Source of the DNA: an uncultured Bacteroidia bacterium
Lineage (GTDB): Bacteria; Bacteroidota; Bacteroidia; Bacteroidales; F082
Direction: 5' to 3'
Assembly (NCBI GenBank): GCA_902774295.1
Contig: CACYHP010000002.1
Location: 186,001 to 250,000 of the forward strand
DNA length: 64,000 nt
Below the pieces are notes generated by a model. That model was not told the origin of the DNA. It saw nothing but the letters and a program-made list of their open reading frames with translations, and did no database searches. Each line of letters starts with the position of its first letter. Positions within the stretch are counted from its first letter, which is position 1. The position numbers were made by a program, and so were the translations under genes. Shown here in pieces: positions 18,820 through 28,591 of this stretch.

Positions 18820-21408
18820 ATGAAAAAGATTATAAGACAGTTTATGTCTTTCATGCTGGTCGTAGCTTTGGCTATCCCGGCATGGGCTGTGTTCAACGAA
18901 AGTGATATCGCGAAGACGCTGACTATCCTCCGTTCGGAGCTGCATCAGGAATATGTCAAGCTGGAGAGCAGGCAGAACTGGATAAAACAGCGCAACGAGA
19001 TGCAGCACCGGGAGCTTGTCGACATGACGAAACGCTGCAACGAGCTCGCTTTGATGCTATATTCGCAAAGCCAGGACTACACTTTCGACATGACCTACGC
19101 CCTCGACGAAGTGACGCGCGAGTACGACAACTACCACAACCAACGTCGTCCGTTCGACGAGATTTTGGCGAATCTCAACATGGAGATTGAACGCTGTGAG
19201 CATTTGGCAGAGTCTCTCCGCCGACTGCCGCCTATCCTCGACAAGATCGAAGGCCTTCCCGACAGTCTGTCGTCGGTGATGGACGCTCTGTTGTTGAGCG
19301 GAAACATCTTGCATTACGACGAGGACTCCCCTTTCTTCCTCGACGAACAGGGACAGATAGACCGTGACTCATGTCTTTACTACACCCTTACGCTTCTTGA
19401 CATGTACAAAGACGCGCGTGAAAATGTGACACAAGACGGCGAGCACTACAAACTGATGAGCATACGTCTTGACGAGAGCTACGACTACGCCGTGAAACGT
19501 TATCGTCTCATACAGAAACACATCTTCATCGACGGTCAGGACAACTATTTCAAGGTTTTGAAGTCGTTCAATCGCTATAAGAAGAGAGCCGTCTACGATG
19601 CAGCCATGAAATACGGCATAGGCGATACCACCACCGACTCGAAAGCCTTACGGTATAGCGACTGGCGTGGTGCCAAGGTATCTGGATTCATAGTGATAAT
19701 ATTGGTTTATATTGGCATTGCAACTTTGTTGAGCAGTATCATAATGCGTATTCTGAAGAAGAGGGTGTCTCTGTTCAAGACCGTCGCATCGCAGGAACGC
19801 AACCATCTTGTCAGCCTGTTCGGCGGCGTTATCATCTTCATATTGTCAGTGATGATGGCATCGGCTTTCTATTCGTCGAACTTCTTCAACGTCGCGTCAG
19901 GGCTGCTGTTGACATACGCATGGCTGGTGGCTTCCATACTGTTGTCGTTGCTCATACGAATACCTTCGACGACACTCAGAAAGGTGTGGCAGCTCTACCT
20001 CCCGATGATTGTGCTAAGCTTGATAGTAATCACCTTCCGCATCATCTTCATCCCTAACAAGCTCGTCAACCTGATATTTCCGCCAATCGTTCTGATATGC
20101 ACCATCTGGCAGCTCTTGTTATGCCGAAAGGTCAGCCGTATCAAGGAGGCGCGACACGACATGACATACAGCTGGATAACACTCGGCATCATGGTTGTCG
20201 GTACGATAATCATCTGGTCGGGCTATGTGTTGCTCGGCATTCAGATATTCATCTGGTGGCTTTTCCAGCTCGCCGCCATCGAGACGATAACGGCATTGTA
20301 CGTCATGCTCGACCGTTATGACGAGAAGAAGATGAAACAATACAAGTTGGAATACCAGAAAGACCACACCATCTACGAGCCGGAACGCAAAGACGCCTAC
20401 ATCGCTGTCACCTGGTGCTTCGATTTCATCAAACAGGTGGCGCTGCCGGTGCTCGCTATAATCACCATCCCGATTTGCTTGTTCTACGCCGGCGATGTGT
20501 TTGATTTGGGAGAAATCAGCAAGGATATTTTCACAAGATCGTTCTTCAACCTTGCCGACGACGAAGGAAATGCCATCTTGAATTTCTCGCTGTACAACAT
20601 AACGCTTGTGTCTGTCATGGTGTTCTTTTTCCGTTATCTCAGCTATATTACGAAAGCTTTGTACCGCAAAATCAAGTTTGACAATCTGGCGCACAAGCAA
20701 GGCAAGACACATTTCCAGGCCAACGAAATCAACTTCACCTTAGCCGACAATGTTATAGGCATCATGGTGTGGGGCAGTTTCATCATAATCACAGTGGTGG
20801 TGCTGAAGATACCTGTTGGGGCGTTATCCATCGTGGCAGCTGGTCTGGCTACCGGTCTCGGTTTGGCTATGAAAGATATCCTCAACAACTTCATTTACGG
20901 CATCCAGCTCATGGGCGGGCGTCTGCGTGTGGGCGACTACATCGAGTGTGACGGCGTCCGCGGCAAAGTGACGGCCATCAGCTATCAGACCACACAGATT
21001 CAGACGCTGGAAGACACCGTCATCGCGTTCACCAACACTACTTTGTTTAACAAGAACTTCAAAAATCTCACCCGTAACGGCGACTACGAGTTCTTGAAGA
21101 TTGTGGTAGGTGTAAAATACGGCACCGATGTCGAGATGGTACGCGGCCTGCTTAATGAAGCCACGAAAAAGCTTATGACGAAAGACAAATACAACCGTCC
21201 GATAGTCGACCCGAAACGCGGCATCAATGTGTTCTTCGAGAGCTTTGGCGACAGCAGCGTCAACATCTGCCTCAAGCAATATGTCTTGGTGGAAGAACGT
21301 GCCCCGTATATCGCACGTGCTCAAGAACTCGTCTACAACACGCTCAACGAGAACAATATCGAGATTCCGTTCCCGCAGTGTGACGTGTGGATCAAGCCAG
21401 TTAGTTAG
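18820..21408 (+). CDS. Large mechanosensitive ion channel, MscS family
   Basis: An 862-residue protein with a signal peptide (FMSFMLVVALAIPAWA) and a periplasmic helical domain of about 250 residues, then several membrane helices from about residue 285 to 600. The MscS core near residues 640-760 contains GLATGLGLAMKDILNNFIYGIQLM and VGDYIECDGVRGKVTAISYQTTQI, the pore helix and the start of the beta domain. It belongs to the extended-type channels such as MscK or MscM. The channel releases osmolytes during hypo-osmotic shock. Its stop overlaps that of the convergent TamB-like gene by four bases. Confidence 0.93.
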   Translation: MKKIIRQFMSFMLVVALAIPAWAVFNESDIAKTLTILRSELHQEYVKLESRQNWIKQRNEMQHRELVDMTKRCNELALMLYSQSQDYTFDMTYALDEVTREYDNYHNQRRPFDEILANLNMEIERCEHLAESLRRLPPILDKIEGLPDSLSSVMDALLLSGNILHYDEDSPFFLDEQGQIDRDSCLYYTLTLLDMYKDARENVTQDGEHYKLMSIRLDESYDYAVKRYRLIQKHIFIDGQDNYFKVLKSFNRYKKRAVYDAAMKYGIGDTTTDSKALRYSDWRGAKVSGFIVIILVYIGIATLLSSIIMRILKKRVSLFKTVASQERNHLVSLFGGVIIFILSVMMASAFYSSNFFNVASGLLLTYAWLVASILLSLLIRIPSTTLRKVWQLYLPMIVLSLIVITFRIIFIPNKLVNLIFPPIVLICTIWQLLLCRKVSRIKEARHDMTYSWITLGIMVVGTIIIWSGYVLLGIQIFIWWLFQLAAIETITALYVMLDRYDEKKMKQYKLEYQKDHTIYEPERKDAYIAVTWCFDFIKQVALPVLAIITIPICLFYAGDVFDLGEISKDIFTRSFFNLADDEGNAILNFSLYNITLVSVMVFFFRYLSYITKALYRKIKFDNLAHKQGKTHFQANEINFTLADNVIGIMVWGSFIIITVVVLKIPVGALSIVAAGLATGLGLAMKDILNNFIYGIQLMGGRLRVGDYIECDGVRGKVTAISYQTTQIQTLEDTVIAFTNTTLFNKNFKNLTRNGDYEFLKIVVGVKYGTDVEMVRGLLNEATKKLMTKDKYNRPIVDPKRGINVFFESFGDSSVNICLKQYVLVEERAPYIARAQELVYNTLNENNIEIPFPQCDVWIKPVS

Positions 21409-24400
21409 AACGGATAGCCTATGCTGAAGTTGAGACGCAGGCCATCAAGGACAGAAGGTATATTGTAATAAGTGGTGATCGGTCGTGTGATATCAGGCGT
21501 ATATTCCTTGGTGTATTTGTATGTTTGGTAAGGTGCGTGAATAGCAACACCTAAGTCCAGGCGGACAACGAGTCCGTCGATGTCGAGACGGAGTCCGAAA
21601 CCAGTACCTAAGGCTATCTGCTTAGCGATATACTGATTATCAATAATTCCGTCATATATATCCTCAGTGAACTCCATAATCTCGCAATATGCCTCATAAT
21701 CTTCGCTACTGAGATAATCGGAAGTGTTACGCCAGTTCCATACGTTGCCGGCATCGAGGAAAACTGCACCATTGAGTTTCCAAACGAGAGGGAAACGCAC
21801 TTCCAAGTTGGCTTCGAGTTTGATATCACCGGCATGGAAGAAATTCTGGTTGAATTTGAGGCTATGGAAATTTCCAGGTCCGTAGGCGTATGGTTCGGCT
21901 GCTCGCAGGCTGTTGGGACCACCAGTATAGAAGGATTCGGAAAGCGGTGCATACTCGGAGTTGCCCAACGGTATGTTGGAGCCTGCAAAAAGTCGCGTTG
22001 CGATACATGTCCGTTCCGTAAAGTTGAACTTATTCCACAGTTCGACCGACAACCTGACAAACTGGTTGAAAGGGACACCGACGAGTGGTTTGTCCAACTC
22101 ATCCCACGAATATCCGAAGAGGCAATAGGTGGCGTCTATCAGATTGCCCGCTTCCTTAATATCAAATTCAATCATGGTGTTGACCGCCCGTTTGAAGCGG
22201 TAGTCGCTATAGGTGATTCCGTAGCCTATAGAAGGTACAAACTCGTTTCCGGCAAGCACTTTTAGGATTTCAGGATGGTCAGTCACAGCTTCGATCAACT
22301 TTTGCGATTCGGCTTTCACTCTGATCACAGAAAGCGAGAAAGGTGTTATTATATGTGTAAAATAAGGAGACGTGCGGATAAAATACGAGAAAGATCCATA
22401 GAACTTGTTAACGCCATATCCTCCAGCGATGTTCTCGTACTTGTATCCTATTCGGTAACGGGTGTCACCTTCAAGGTTTTTGCCACTCCCAAAGTGCAGA
22501 TATGGGAAAATAAGTGCGGCATCAATACCGAATTTATAGGTGTCGGTTATTCTCGGGTCTCCCGGCTGACGGTCGCGCAGCGCCCAATAGTATGCTCCAT
22601 AGCCTTTGATAGAGAATGTCTCTCCGTGTCCCAAGAGATTATTTGTCAAATGGCCGAGGGTGAGGTTCGGGCCGAGACTGTGATTGGAACGATAGGTGAT
22701 GTCCGCATCCGCCAGTAATTTGTATGTACGCGTGATGGTATCACCCAAGGAAGGCATGTATTTTTTACGCTTCCATTGTTTTTTAGACCCCACACCGATG
22801 CCTGACTTGTTTAGTTCGCCTTCTAAGATGTTTTCATAATCGCGCATTGAGAACGCACGTAAAAAGACATTCCCCGATTCGGTCAGTTTATAGTCAGCGG
22901 ATATAAGGCTGAGCAAACCGTTGGCTTTGTTAACCTCGGGGTTGTCGGTGATGGTGGAGCCGACAGTGACGGTCAGTTTTTCACTGAACAGAGCTTTGCT
23001 GATGGTGATGTTCATGTCACTGGTTTTGCCGGACTCATGCACTGTTTCTCCGCTACTGATATCCACATCTACGATATTCCCTATCTTGGAATTTGCCATA
23101 GCTGCATTGATACGGCTGTTGAAGATGCTGGACAGTGCATATCCATCTTTTTGTGCAGCCACATTGCTTTCGCCAACATACATACCGGTAGCCAGCAATG
23201 CTGCCGCTATACCTTCGCGGGTGTCTTCATCCATAGAGGCGAGTTCGCGTGTTATGGTCTCGTCATTTGGTGCTTCGATATAAAAACCTACGGTGCCAAT
23301 GCCTATCGAATCGAGCACACCCTCCACACGCACGCCTGTGTTGAAGACCACACGGCGCATTTCTTCGCCCTCCGATTGCACATCCGCTTTCACCTGTTGC
23401 GAAGCAGAGAGTTTAATAAATGTCTGGTCTATTGGACCGTTGAAGGCAACATAGCTTCCCGTATCCACTTTGAAAGGTATCATGGGATATAACTTGGGCG
23501 AATAGCGAACCAATCCTTCGTCCACATCTATCCTTCCGCCTAAGTTCAGTTCCCCATCGGCGGTGTTATATTGTATGTTGACCGTGCCCTGTGGTTTGAC
23601 TTCCGCCATATTCTTCGCATCTATCGGATAGGTCAAATCGGTGGTGGGTAGTATTATAACATCCACAGCGGCATGGATACTATCCAGCGGTCCGGTCACC
23701 CGTCCGCGGATATCGGTTGCCAAGTCACCATAAATAGGGAAAGTGCTATTTTGCTCCAGTTTTATCGGAGAGAAATCATCGGCAGCCAAATCGACATCCA
23801 GACGCATTGAATTGAGGTCCATTCCACCATTCATAGCCAGATAGGAACTATCAACACTATAGATGCGCACATCGTTTAAGATCACATTATTATGTTCCAT
23901 TACGATAGGCGTTTCCCCCAAATTCAATTTCACATTGTATGGTTTGTATGTGGCACTTACATTTATAGGCAGCACTTCGGCGGAGATGTCAAACTGTGCA
24001 GGCATGCCATCTACGGCAGCCTTAGCTTGAACGAAACCATCTAAGTCGATGTCATCCATCTGAATAATGCTGCTTATCAGATCAAGTGGGATGTCGTTCA
24101 ACCGCACATCTGCCTGGAAGGCATTCTCATACTGCTTCGATGGTGAAACCAGGATGTCTGCCGTTCGATTTCCGAGTTGCATTCCATCGTACACGAGGCT
24201 GTCCAACACAAGATGTCCGGTGCCGCTCAGCTCGCGCCCGTTCCGTTCCAGGTCAAGCTGCAGTGCGGCATCAGTGCTGAGGCTATAAACATCCATCACG
24301 CCATCGTTAATGCTGGTGTTGGTCGTGAGCGAGACGGCGGTCCTGCCTTCCGTCATATTTATCTGCAACGTCGCCGTAACCGCTGGCAGGTGCAGTCCCG

Positions 24401-26183
24401 TACTGTCTTCGTCAAAATGGTCAATATACGGAATGGAGACATCCAAGGCCAGGTCGGATTGGATGGAATCGGACTTCAGCAACAGCCTAACATCTTCGAT
24501 ATCCATCCCTATTCGCTCTATGATATTCTGGACGGGGCTGCCTTTCGCCAGATCTATTTTCGCTTGTATGGCTGGTATAAGCTGTCGGAGCGTGTCTAGC
24601 ATTGTCAAATCTTGTAACGAGACGATGGACCGCACAAAGGTCGAGTCTGTGACGACACCCAACAGAGGTTGCACATCGTCCACCAGCCTGAGCAGATGCA
24701 TCGGACTTCGTGTCTCTATGGTAAGTCCTTGGGTGACAACATTCAATGATGTGGCGGTATCTGTGGTGAAGTCAAGGTTCAGATAGTCAACATCAAAATC
24801 CTCGCCTGCCACGTGTGCAACCATATTCTTCATCTGCGTATGGTAGTCCACGTTCATCTGTTCCGGTGTAAAGAAATCAGATACCAGGAAATGATGCTCC
24901 GTCTCCGCCTTAATCCGCATGACGCTGTCTGTCATCGTAACTGGCAGATACAGGGCGCCGACCACTGTATTATTGGCCATTTCAGCATCAAGAATAAGGC
25001 CGGATACATTGATGCTGTCATAGATACAATCGGTCAGATTCATGGCCAGTTTGCACTTCATCGCAGGGGAATAAGGGTCTATCCCTTTGCCTTGCGCATG
25101 TATTTTGCCTGCCAATTCCACGTGGTGACGGTCTTTGAGGTATGGACTTATGTCAACTTGCTCAACATCCACCAGCATGTCATACACCTCATCATCAATA
25201 TCATAGAATCCTCTCAAGCTTGTTTTACTACCGCGATATTCCGCATTGCCTGCCAAGTCCACTCGCATCGTCTCCATATTTAGCGTCGTGGCCATCAGAT
25301 CCGCTTTTGCCCCTAATGAGTCGGAGCGCACGTGTAATCCGTTAGAATTAATCAAATTGTTACTCAATTCCACCATCGCATCTCCATAGATCGTGTCAAA
25401 TGGCAAGTACAGCGATTCAAGCGTAAGCGAGGCATTGCCGATATTCAGGTGCCGTGCATCATAAAGGTCGTTCTCTAGGTCTGCCAACACATTCGTGGAC
25501 AGGGAGCCGAAACGTAAATCCAGTCCCATCGGGTCAAGCACAAACCGTATATTTTTCATTTCACCGTCCGGCACCTCGATGACCATTGGGGCAGACGTGG
25601 AGATTGTGTCCTCGATGTCGGTCCCGGTGTCGCGCAGCTCAACACTCACAAACGCATCCGTCAACTTCAAGCCGTGCAGCGGGTACTGTCCTTCCGTTAT
25701 GTTGAGTCCTGGACTCTTTACATCCAGATGCCCCAATATGGCGTCGATGCCTACTCCGTCTATCAGCGTGTCGGAGTGAACTGTCGCTTGTTCCAGCAGC
25801 AGTTGGTCCACCACCATAGTACGGGCCAAATAATCCATACAACCTTGCAGACGCAAGCCATGTACATATAACAATGTGTCTTGACCGTGATGACCGATAT
25901 AAAGACTGTCTATTTCTATGTGTATTGGCAGATCTTCCTTGCCTTTGTAGGCGCGATAGAGAACCATAGGAGAATGGTGGAAAGGAGAAAGATACAGCCG
26001 TCCCAGATTCACATCAAAGTCGGTTCGCTCGTTGATTTCCGCCACGCATTTTTGCAAAACAGCCGTGCGTGCTCCGGGAGTCACCAGAATGACCGTCACT
26101 GCAACCAGCAGTAACAGCACTATTCCTATGATGACACCCACGACGATGCATGGTATTTTCCAGATCAGCCTCTTCTTACTCAC
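21405..26183 (-). CDS. TamB-like translocation module joined to an Omp85-family beta-barrel
   Basis: One continuous 1592-residue frame. The N-terminus has a signal-anchor (residues about 9-33) followed by AsmA/TamB-like beta-helical repeats to about residue 1140, ending in the TamB C-terminal pattern LLSLISADYKLTESGNVFLRAF-type sequence. From about 1155 to 1592 it becomes an Omp85/TamA barrel: SLGPNLTLGHLTNNLLGHG, then SFYTGGPNSLRAAEPYAYGPG (VRGF-like loop), EANLEVRFPL, GAVFLDAGNVWNW, and the terminal LNFSIGYPF. In most Bacteroidota the barrel protein (TamL, with POTRA domains) and TamB are separate genes; here no POTRA domains are seen. A gene fusion is the simplest reading. It probably bridges both membranes in outer-membrane protein or lipid transport. 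Confidence 0.85.
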   Translation of the reverse strand: MSKKRLIWKIPCIVVGVIIGIVLLLLVAVTVILVTPGARTAVLQKCVAEINERTDFDVNLGRLYLSPFHHSPMVLYRAYKGKEDLPIHIEIDSLYIGHHGQDTLLYVHGLRLQGCMDYLARTMVVDQLLLEQATVHSDTLIDGVGIDAILGHLDVKSPGLNITEGQYPLHGLKLTDAFVSVELRDTGTDIEDTISTSAPMVIEVPDGEMKNIRFVLDPMGLDLRFGSLSTNVLADLENDLYDARHLNIGNASLTLESLYLPFDTIYGDAMVELSNNLINSNGLHVRSDSLGAKADLMATTLNMETMRVDLAGNAEYRGSKTSLRGFYDIDDEVYDMLVDVEQVDISPYLKDRHHVELAGKIHAQGKGIDPYSPAMKCKLAMNLTDCIYDSINVSGLILDAEMANNTVVGALYLPVTMTDSVMRIKAETEHHFLVSDFFTPEQMNVDYHTQMKNMVAHVAGEDFDVDYLNLDFTTDTATSLNVVTQGLTIETRSPMHLLRLVDDVQPLLGVVTDSTFVRSIVSLQDLTMLDTLRQLIPAIQAKIDLAKGSPVQNIIERIGMDIEDVRLLLKSDSIQSDLALDVSIPYIDHFDEDSTGLHLPAVTATLQINMTEGRTAVSLTTNTSINDGVMDVYSLSTDAALQLDLERNGRELSGTGHLVLDSLVYDGMQLGNRTADILVSPSKQYENAFQADVRLNDIPLDLISSIIQMDDIDLDGFVQAKAAVDGMPAQFDISAEVLPINVSATYKPYNVKLNLGETPIVMEHNNVILNDVRIYSVDSSYLAMNGGMDLNSMRLDVDLAADDFSPIKLEQNSTFPIYGDLATDIRGRVTGPLDSIHAAVDVIILPTTDLTYPIDAKNMAEVKPQGTVNIQYNTADGELNLGGRIDVDEGLVRYSPKLYPMIPFKVDTGSYVAFNGPIDQTFIKLSASQQVKADVQSEGEEMRRVVFNTGVRVEGVLDSIGIGTVGFYIEAPNDETITRELASMDEDTREGIAAALLATGMYVGESNVAAQKDGYALSSIFNSRINAAMANSKIGNIVDVDISSGETVHESGKTSDMNITISKALFSEKLTVTVGSTITDNPEVNKANGLLSLISADYKLTESGNVFLRAFSMRDYENILEGELNKSGIGVGSKKQWKRKKYMPSLGDTITRTYKLLADADITYRSNHSLGPNLTLGHLTNNLLGHGETFSIKGYGAYYWALRDRQPGDPRITDTYKFGIDAALIFPYLHFGSGKNLEGDTRYRIGYKYENIAGGYGVNKFYGSFSYFIRTSPYFTHIITPFSLSVIRVKAESQKLIEAVTDHPEILKVLAGNEFVPSIGYGITYSDYRFKRAVNTMIEFDIKEAGNLIDATYCLFGYSWDELDKPLVGVPFNQFVRLSVELWNKFNFTERTCIATRLFAGSNIPLGNSEYAPLSESFYTGGPNSLRAAEPYAYGPGNFHSLKFNQNFFHAGDIKLEANLEVRFPLVWKLNGAVFLDAGNVWNWRNTSDYLSSEDYEAYCEIMEFTEDIYDGIIDNQYIAKQIALGTGFGLRLDIDGLVVRLDLGVAIHAPYQTYKYTKEYTPDITRPITTYYNIPSVLDGLRLNFSIGYPF

Positions 26184-26229
26184 GACTTGTCTTTCTTTTT
26201 CAGATAAAAAGGGGTATCAAGGGTTATCC

Positions 26230-26415
26230 TTACTGATACTTTTTAAATTGATATTTTTCTCTCAATTCAGCCTTTTTCTCTGGTGGCAATGATTTGAAGT
26301 ATGATTTCCATCCGGGACAGAAATTGATGTGCCACCGCCAGAAACGCCCCATCAGTGATTTGGGTTTAGCGTCATAATGAGCACGGATTTTACAGTTTTC
26401 GCAAGGATGTGCCAT
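26230..26415 (-). CDS. Small cysteine-containing conserved protein, unknown function
   Basis: A 61-residue basic protein, MAHPCENCKIRAHYD..., with a CxxC pair at residues 5-8, an aromatic centre (RFWRWHINFCPGWKSYF) and a charged C-terminal helix. The CENC pair and a later cysteine suggest metal binding. It has no signal peptide. It precedes the TamB-like gene by 46 bases in the same direction. I do not recognise a named family. Confidence 0.65.
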   Translation of the reverse strand: MAHPCENCKIRAHYDAKPKSLMGRFWRWHINFCPGWKSYFKSLPPEKKAELREKYQFKKYQ

Positions 26416-26476
26416 ATTGTATGTTTTTTTGATGCAAATTTACTTGTTTTTTCATATCTTTGCAAATAACAAACAA

Positions 26477-26510
26477 AAAAAACGCCGACTCATTGAGAGT
26501 CAGCGTTTTT
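26477..26510 (-). terminator. Hairpin terminator following a tRNA-end-like sequence
   Basis: Stem with one mismatch, AACGCTGACTC / GAGTCGGCGTT, followed on the minus strand by a run of T. It directly follows a minus-strand TGGTACCACG, the order also seen at the real tRNA-Phe (tRNA 3' end, then hairpin terminator). Confidence 0.65.
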
Positions 26511-26520
26511 CGTGGTACCA
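26511..26520. other. Attachment-site-like copy of the tRNA-Phe 3' end (CGTGGTACCA)
   Basis: These 10 bases are identical, in the same orientation, to the 3' end of tRNA-Phe and the bases just outside it (about 29259-29268). No tRNA body is attached. With the terminator beside it, this looks like the 3' end of a tRNA gene left by site-specific integration. Ten bases can match by chance, so the call is tentative. Confidence 0.4.
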
Positions 26521-26744
26521 ACAGTACTTAATGATTTGAATAAGGATGACTAGCGTTGACTAAATTTGAATAAGTAAACCACTGAAAATCAGTGCTTTTT
26601 GAATATCTTAGCTTTTTGCCACTTAGTCATCTTTAGTCAACTTTAGTCAATATTACTCATTTTGGTAGACAAAAACGAAAATTTTTGTCTACCGTGTAAT
26701 AAAACTCAAAGATCATTCTCATCTTCAGTTGTTAGTTTACAAAT
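26521..26744. other. Non-coding stretch with repeated GACTAA/TTAGTC words
   Basis: No gene is seen between the small cysteine protein (start 26415) and the end of hcp (26804), a gap of 388 bases. Two GACTA words lie at 26545-26564 and three in reverse orientation (TTAGTCATC, TTTAGTCAAC, TTTAGTCAA) at 26622-26650. Integrase arm-binding sites often have this arrangement near an att core. A small hairpin CACTGA-AAA-TCAGTG with a T run lies at about 26580. Confidence 0.4.
26664..26693. repeat. Perfect 12-bp inverted repeat (GGTAGACAAAAA)
   Basis: Arms GGTAGACAAAAA and TTTTTGTCTACC are separated by six bases. It is not followed by a T run, so its role as a terminator is unlikely on either strand. 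Confidence 0.7.
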
Positions 26745-26784
26745 ACCGCCGCAAAAAGCACTAAAACCCTTGCGGCGGTTTTTA
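26745..26784. terminator. Terminator downstream of hcp
   Basis: Stem ACCGCCGCAA / TTGCGGCGGT with a 15-base loop. It lies 20 bases beyond the hcp stop on the minus strand; a T run follows on the plus strand, so it may work both ways. Confidence 0.65.
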
Positions 26785-26803
26785 TGAGAAAGGTTACAGA
26801 AAC

Positions 26804-28465
26804 CTAAATTCCAAACATCTTCATGTCCTCTTCCACAGTCGTGATGCCGCCAATGCCGAAGTTCTCGACGAGCACTTTGGCCACATTGGGGGAGAGGAAA
26901 GCGGGCAAGGTTGGGCCAAGGTGGATGTTCTTCACGCCGAGGCTCAGTAAAGCCAGCAGCACGATGACGGCCTTCTGCTCATACCACGCGATGTTATAGG
27001 CGATAGGCAGTTGGTTCACGTCGTCCAAGCCAAACACTTCCTTGAGTTTCAAGGCAATGAGTGCCAAGGAATAACTGTCGTTGCACTGGCCAGCGTCCAA
27101 AACGCGAGGGATGCCGCCGATGTCGCCCAAGGCGAGTTTGTTGTACTTGTATTTGGCGCAGCCTGCCGTGAGGATGACGCAATCCTTGGGCAAGGTCTTG
27201 GCAAACTCAGTGTAATATTCGCGACTCTTCATGCGACCATCGCAGCCTGCCATCACCACGAACTTGCGGATAGCACCGCTCTTCACGGCTTCCACCACCT
27301 TGTCGGCAAGGGCAAACACCTGCTCGTGAGCGAAACCGCCCACAATCTTGCCCGTTTCAATCTCCTTCGGGGCTGGGCAGGTCTTGGCCAAAGCGATGAT
27401 TTCGCTGAAGTCCTTCTTGCCGTTGGCATCAGCGTGGATGTGCTTCCAACCCGGGAAACCCGTGCTGTTGGTGGTAAAAATGCGGTCTTTGTAAGTCGCG
27501 TTGGCGGTCGGCGGCACGATGCAGTTGGTGGTGAACAGAATCGGGCCGTTGAAGGCTTCAAACTCTTCGCGCTGTTTCCACCAAGCGTTGCCATAGTTAC
27601 CTTTCAAGTGGCTGTATTTCTTGAGTTTCGGATAATAATGCGCAGGAAGCATCTCGCTATGGGTGTAGATATCGATGCCCGTGTCCTTGCTTTGTTCAAG
27701 CAGTTGCTCGATGTCGTTGAGATCGTGACCGCTAATAAGTATACCAGGACGGCTGCCCACGCCGATGTTCACTTCGGTGATTTCTGGATTACCGTAGGCG
27801 GTCGTGTTGGCTTTGTCTAGCAAGGCCATGGCCTTCACGCCCCATTCGCCGGTTTTCAGCACCAAGGCGGTGAGTTCGTTGGCATCGTTGCAGGTGACTA
27901 ATTGGCCAAGGGTTTGCAGCAAAGCCTCGTTGATGTCGCTATCGACCTGACCGAGGCGGGCAGCGTGCTCCAAGTAGGCGGCCATGCCCTTCAGTCCGTA
28001 GGTGGTGAGTTCTTTTAATGATCGGATGTCCTCGTTGCTCTCGACTAACACGCCAACGGTTTGAGCTTTCTCGTCGTATTGTTCGCGGGGGCAATTCCAA
28101 TCCAAAACATCAAGTTTCGGCAGTTCAATGCCTTTCTTGTTGGTCACGCGGTCTTTGAACATCTCGCGCAATTCCAAGCCCTTGTCGATGCGGGCATAGA
28201 TGCTCTCCATGTCGAAGTTGGCATTGGTGATGGTACAGAATAGTGCATCATTCACAAAAGCGTGGATGCTCTTGCGGAAATCGCAATAATCCTGCCCACA
28301 GCCATGTAGGTGATGGTTAGCAATAACACCAAGTCCCTTAAGGACATAAATCAGAAGGTCTTGGGCGTGAGCCACTTGTGGGGTCTTTCCGCACACTCCT
28401 GAAATCTTGCAGCCGACGCATCCGGCAGTTTCCTGACACTGGAAACAAAACATTTTCTCGTTCAT
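26804..28465 (-). CDS. hcp: Hybrid-cluster protein (hydroxylamine/NO reductase)
   Basis: A 553-residue protein of normal length. The N-terminal cysteines (C7, C10, C16, C19, C25) lie in [14 protein letters not shown] and GVC, where the proximal Fe-S cluster is bound. Hybrid-cluster ligands lie in [37 protein letters not shown] and DAGQCNDSY. Hcp reduces nitric oxide or hydroxylamine during nitrosative stress in anaerobes. It is divergent from a Crp/Fnr-family gene, with a palindromic operator at about -42 from its predicted transcription start, so HcpR-like activation is likely. Codon use looks richer in G and C than most neighbours (by eye). Confidence 0.96.
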   Translation of the reverse strand: MNEKMFCFQCQETAGCVGCKISGVCGKTPQVAHAQDLLIYVLKGLGVIANHHLHGCGQDYCDFRKSIHAFVNDALFCTITNANFDMESIYARIDKGLELREMFKDRVTNKKGIELPKLDVLDWNCPREQYDEKAQTVGVLVESNEDIRSLKELTTYGLKGMAAYLEHAARLGQVDSDINEALLQTLGQLVTCNDANELTALVLKTGEWGVKAMALLDKANTTAYGNPEITEVNIGVGSRPGILISGHDLNDIEQLLEQSKDTGIDIYTHSEMLPAHYYPKLKKYSHLKGNYGNAWWKQREEFEAFNGPILFTTNCIVPPTANATYKDRIFTTNSTGFPGWKHIHADANGKKDFSEIIALAKTCPAPKEIETGKIVGGFAHEQVFALADKVVEAVKSGAIRKFVVMAGCDGRMKSREYYTEFAKTLPKDCVILTAGCAKYKYNKLALGDIGGIPRVLDAGQCNDSYSLALIALKLKEVFGLDDVNQLPIAYNIAWYEQKAVIVLLALLSLGVKNIHLGPTLPAFLSPNVAKVLVENFGIGGITTVEEDMKMFGI

Positions 28466-28508
28466 AGTTCGTTGTATTTTGAGTTAATAATGAAATGAAA
28501 TCTGGCTG

Positions 28509-28516
28509 CAAAACTA
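28509..28516 (-). promoter_or_regulatory. -7 promoter box of hcp (TAGTTTTG)
   Basis: Minus-strand TAGTTTTG fits TAnnTTTG, about 45 bases before the hcp start. There is no well-spaced -33 TTG, as expected for an activator-dependent promoter. Confidence 0.55.
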
Positions 28517-28538
28517 CAGCCGCTGAACGAGGTAAAGC

Positions 28539-28552
28539 GTAACAAATGTTAC
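28539..28552. promoter_or_regulatory. Operator palindrome GTAACAAATGTTAC between hcp and the Crp/Fnr gene
   Basis: Half-sites GTAAC and GTTAC are separated by four bases, the spacing of Crp/Fnr-family sites. The centre lies about 42 bases upstream of the expected hcp start point, a class II activator position, and overlaps the -33 region of the divergent regulator gene, which would give autoregulation. Confidence 0.6.
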
Positions 28553-28568
28553 AACAATAAATTTTTTT

Positions 28569-28578
28569 TATATTTTTG
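28569..28578 (+). promoter_or_regulatory. -7 promoter box of the Crp/Fnr gene (TATTTTTG)
   Basis: TATATTTTTG lies 14 bases before the ATG, implying a very short leader. Confidence 0.55.
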
Positions 28579-28591
28579 CAAAAAAAATGAT

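Noticed and set aside
20119..20712. Minus-strand frame inside the MscS gene
   Set aside because: It covers membrane helices of the channel in antisense and has no supporting feature.
27011..27820. Open frame of 269 codons opposite hcp
   Set aside because: Antisense to a clear hcp with all its ligands; no promoter or domain.
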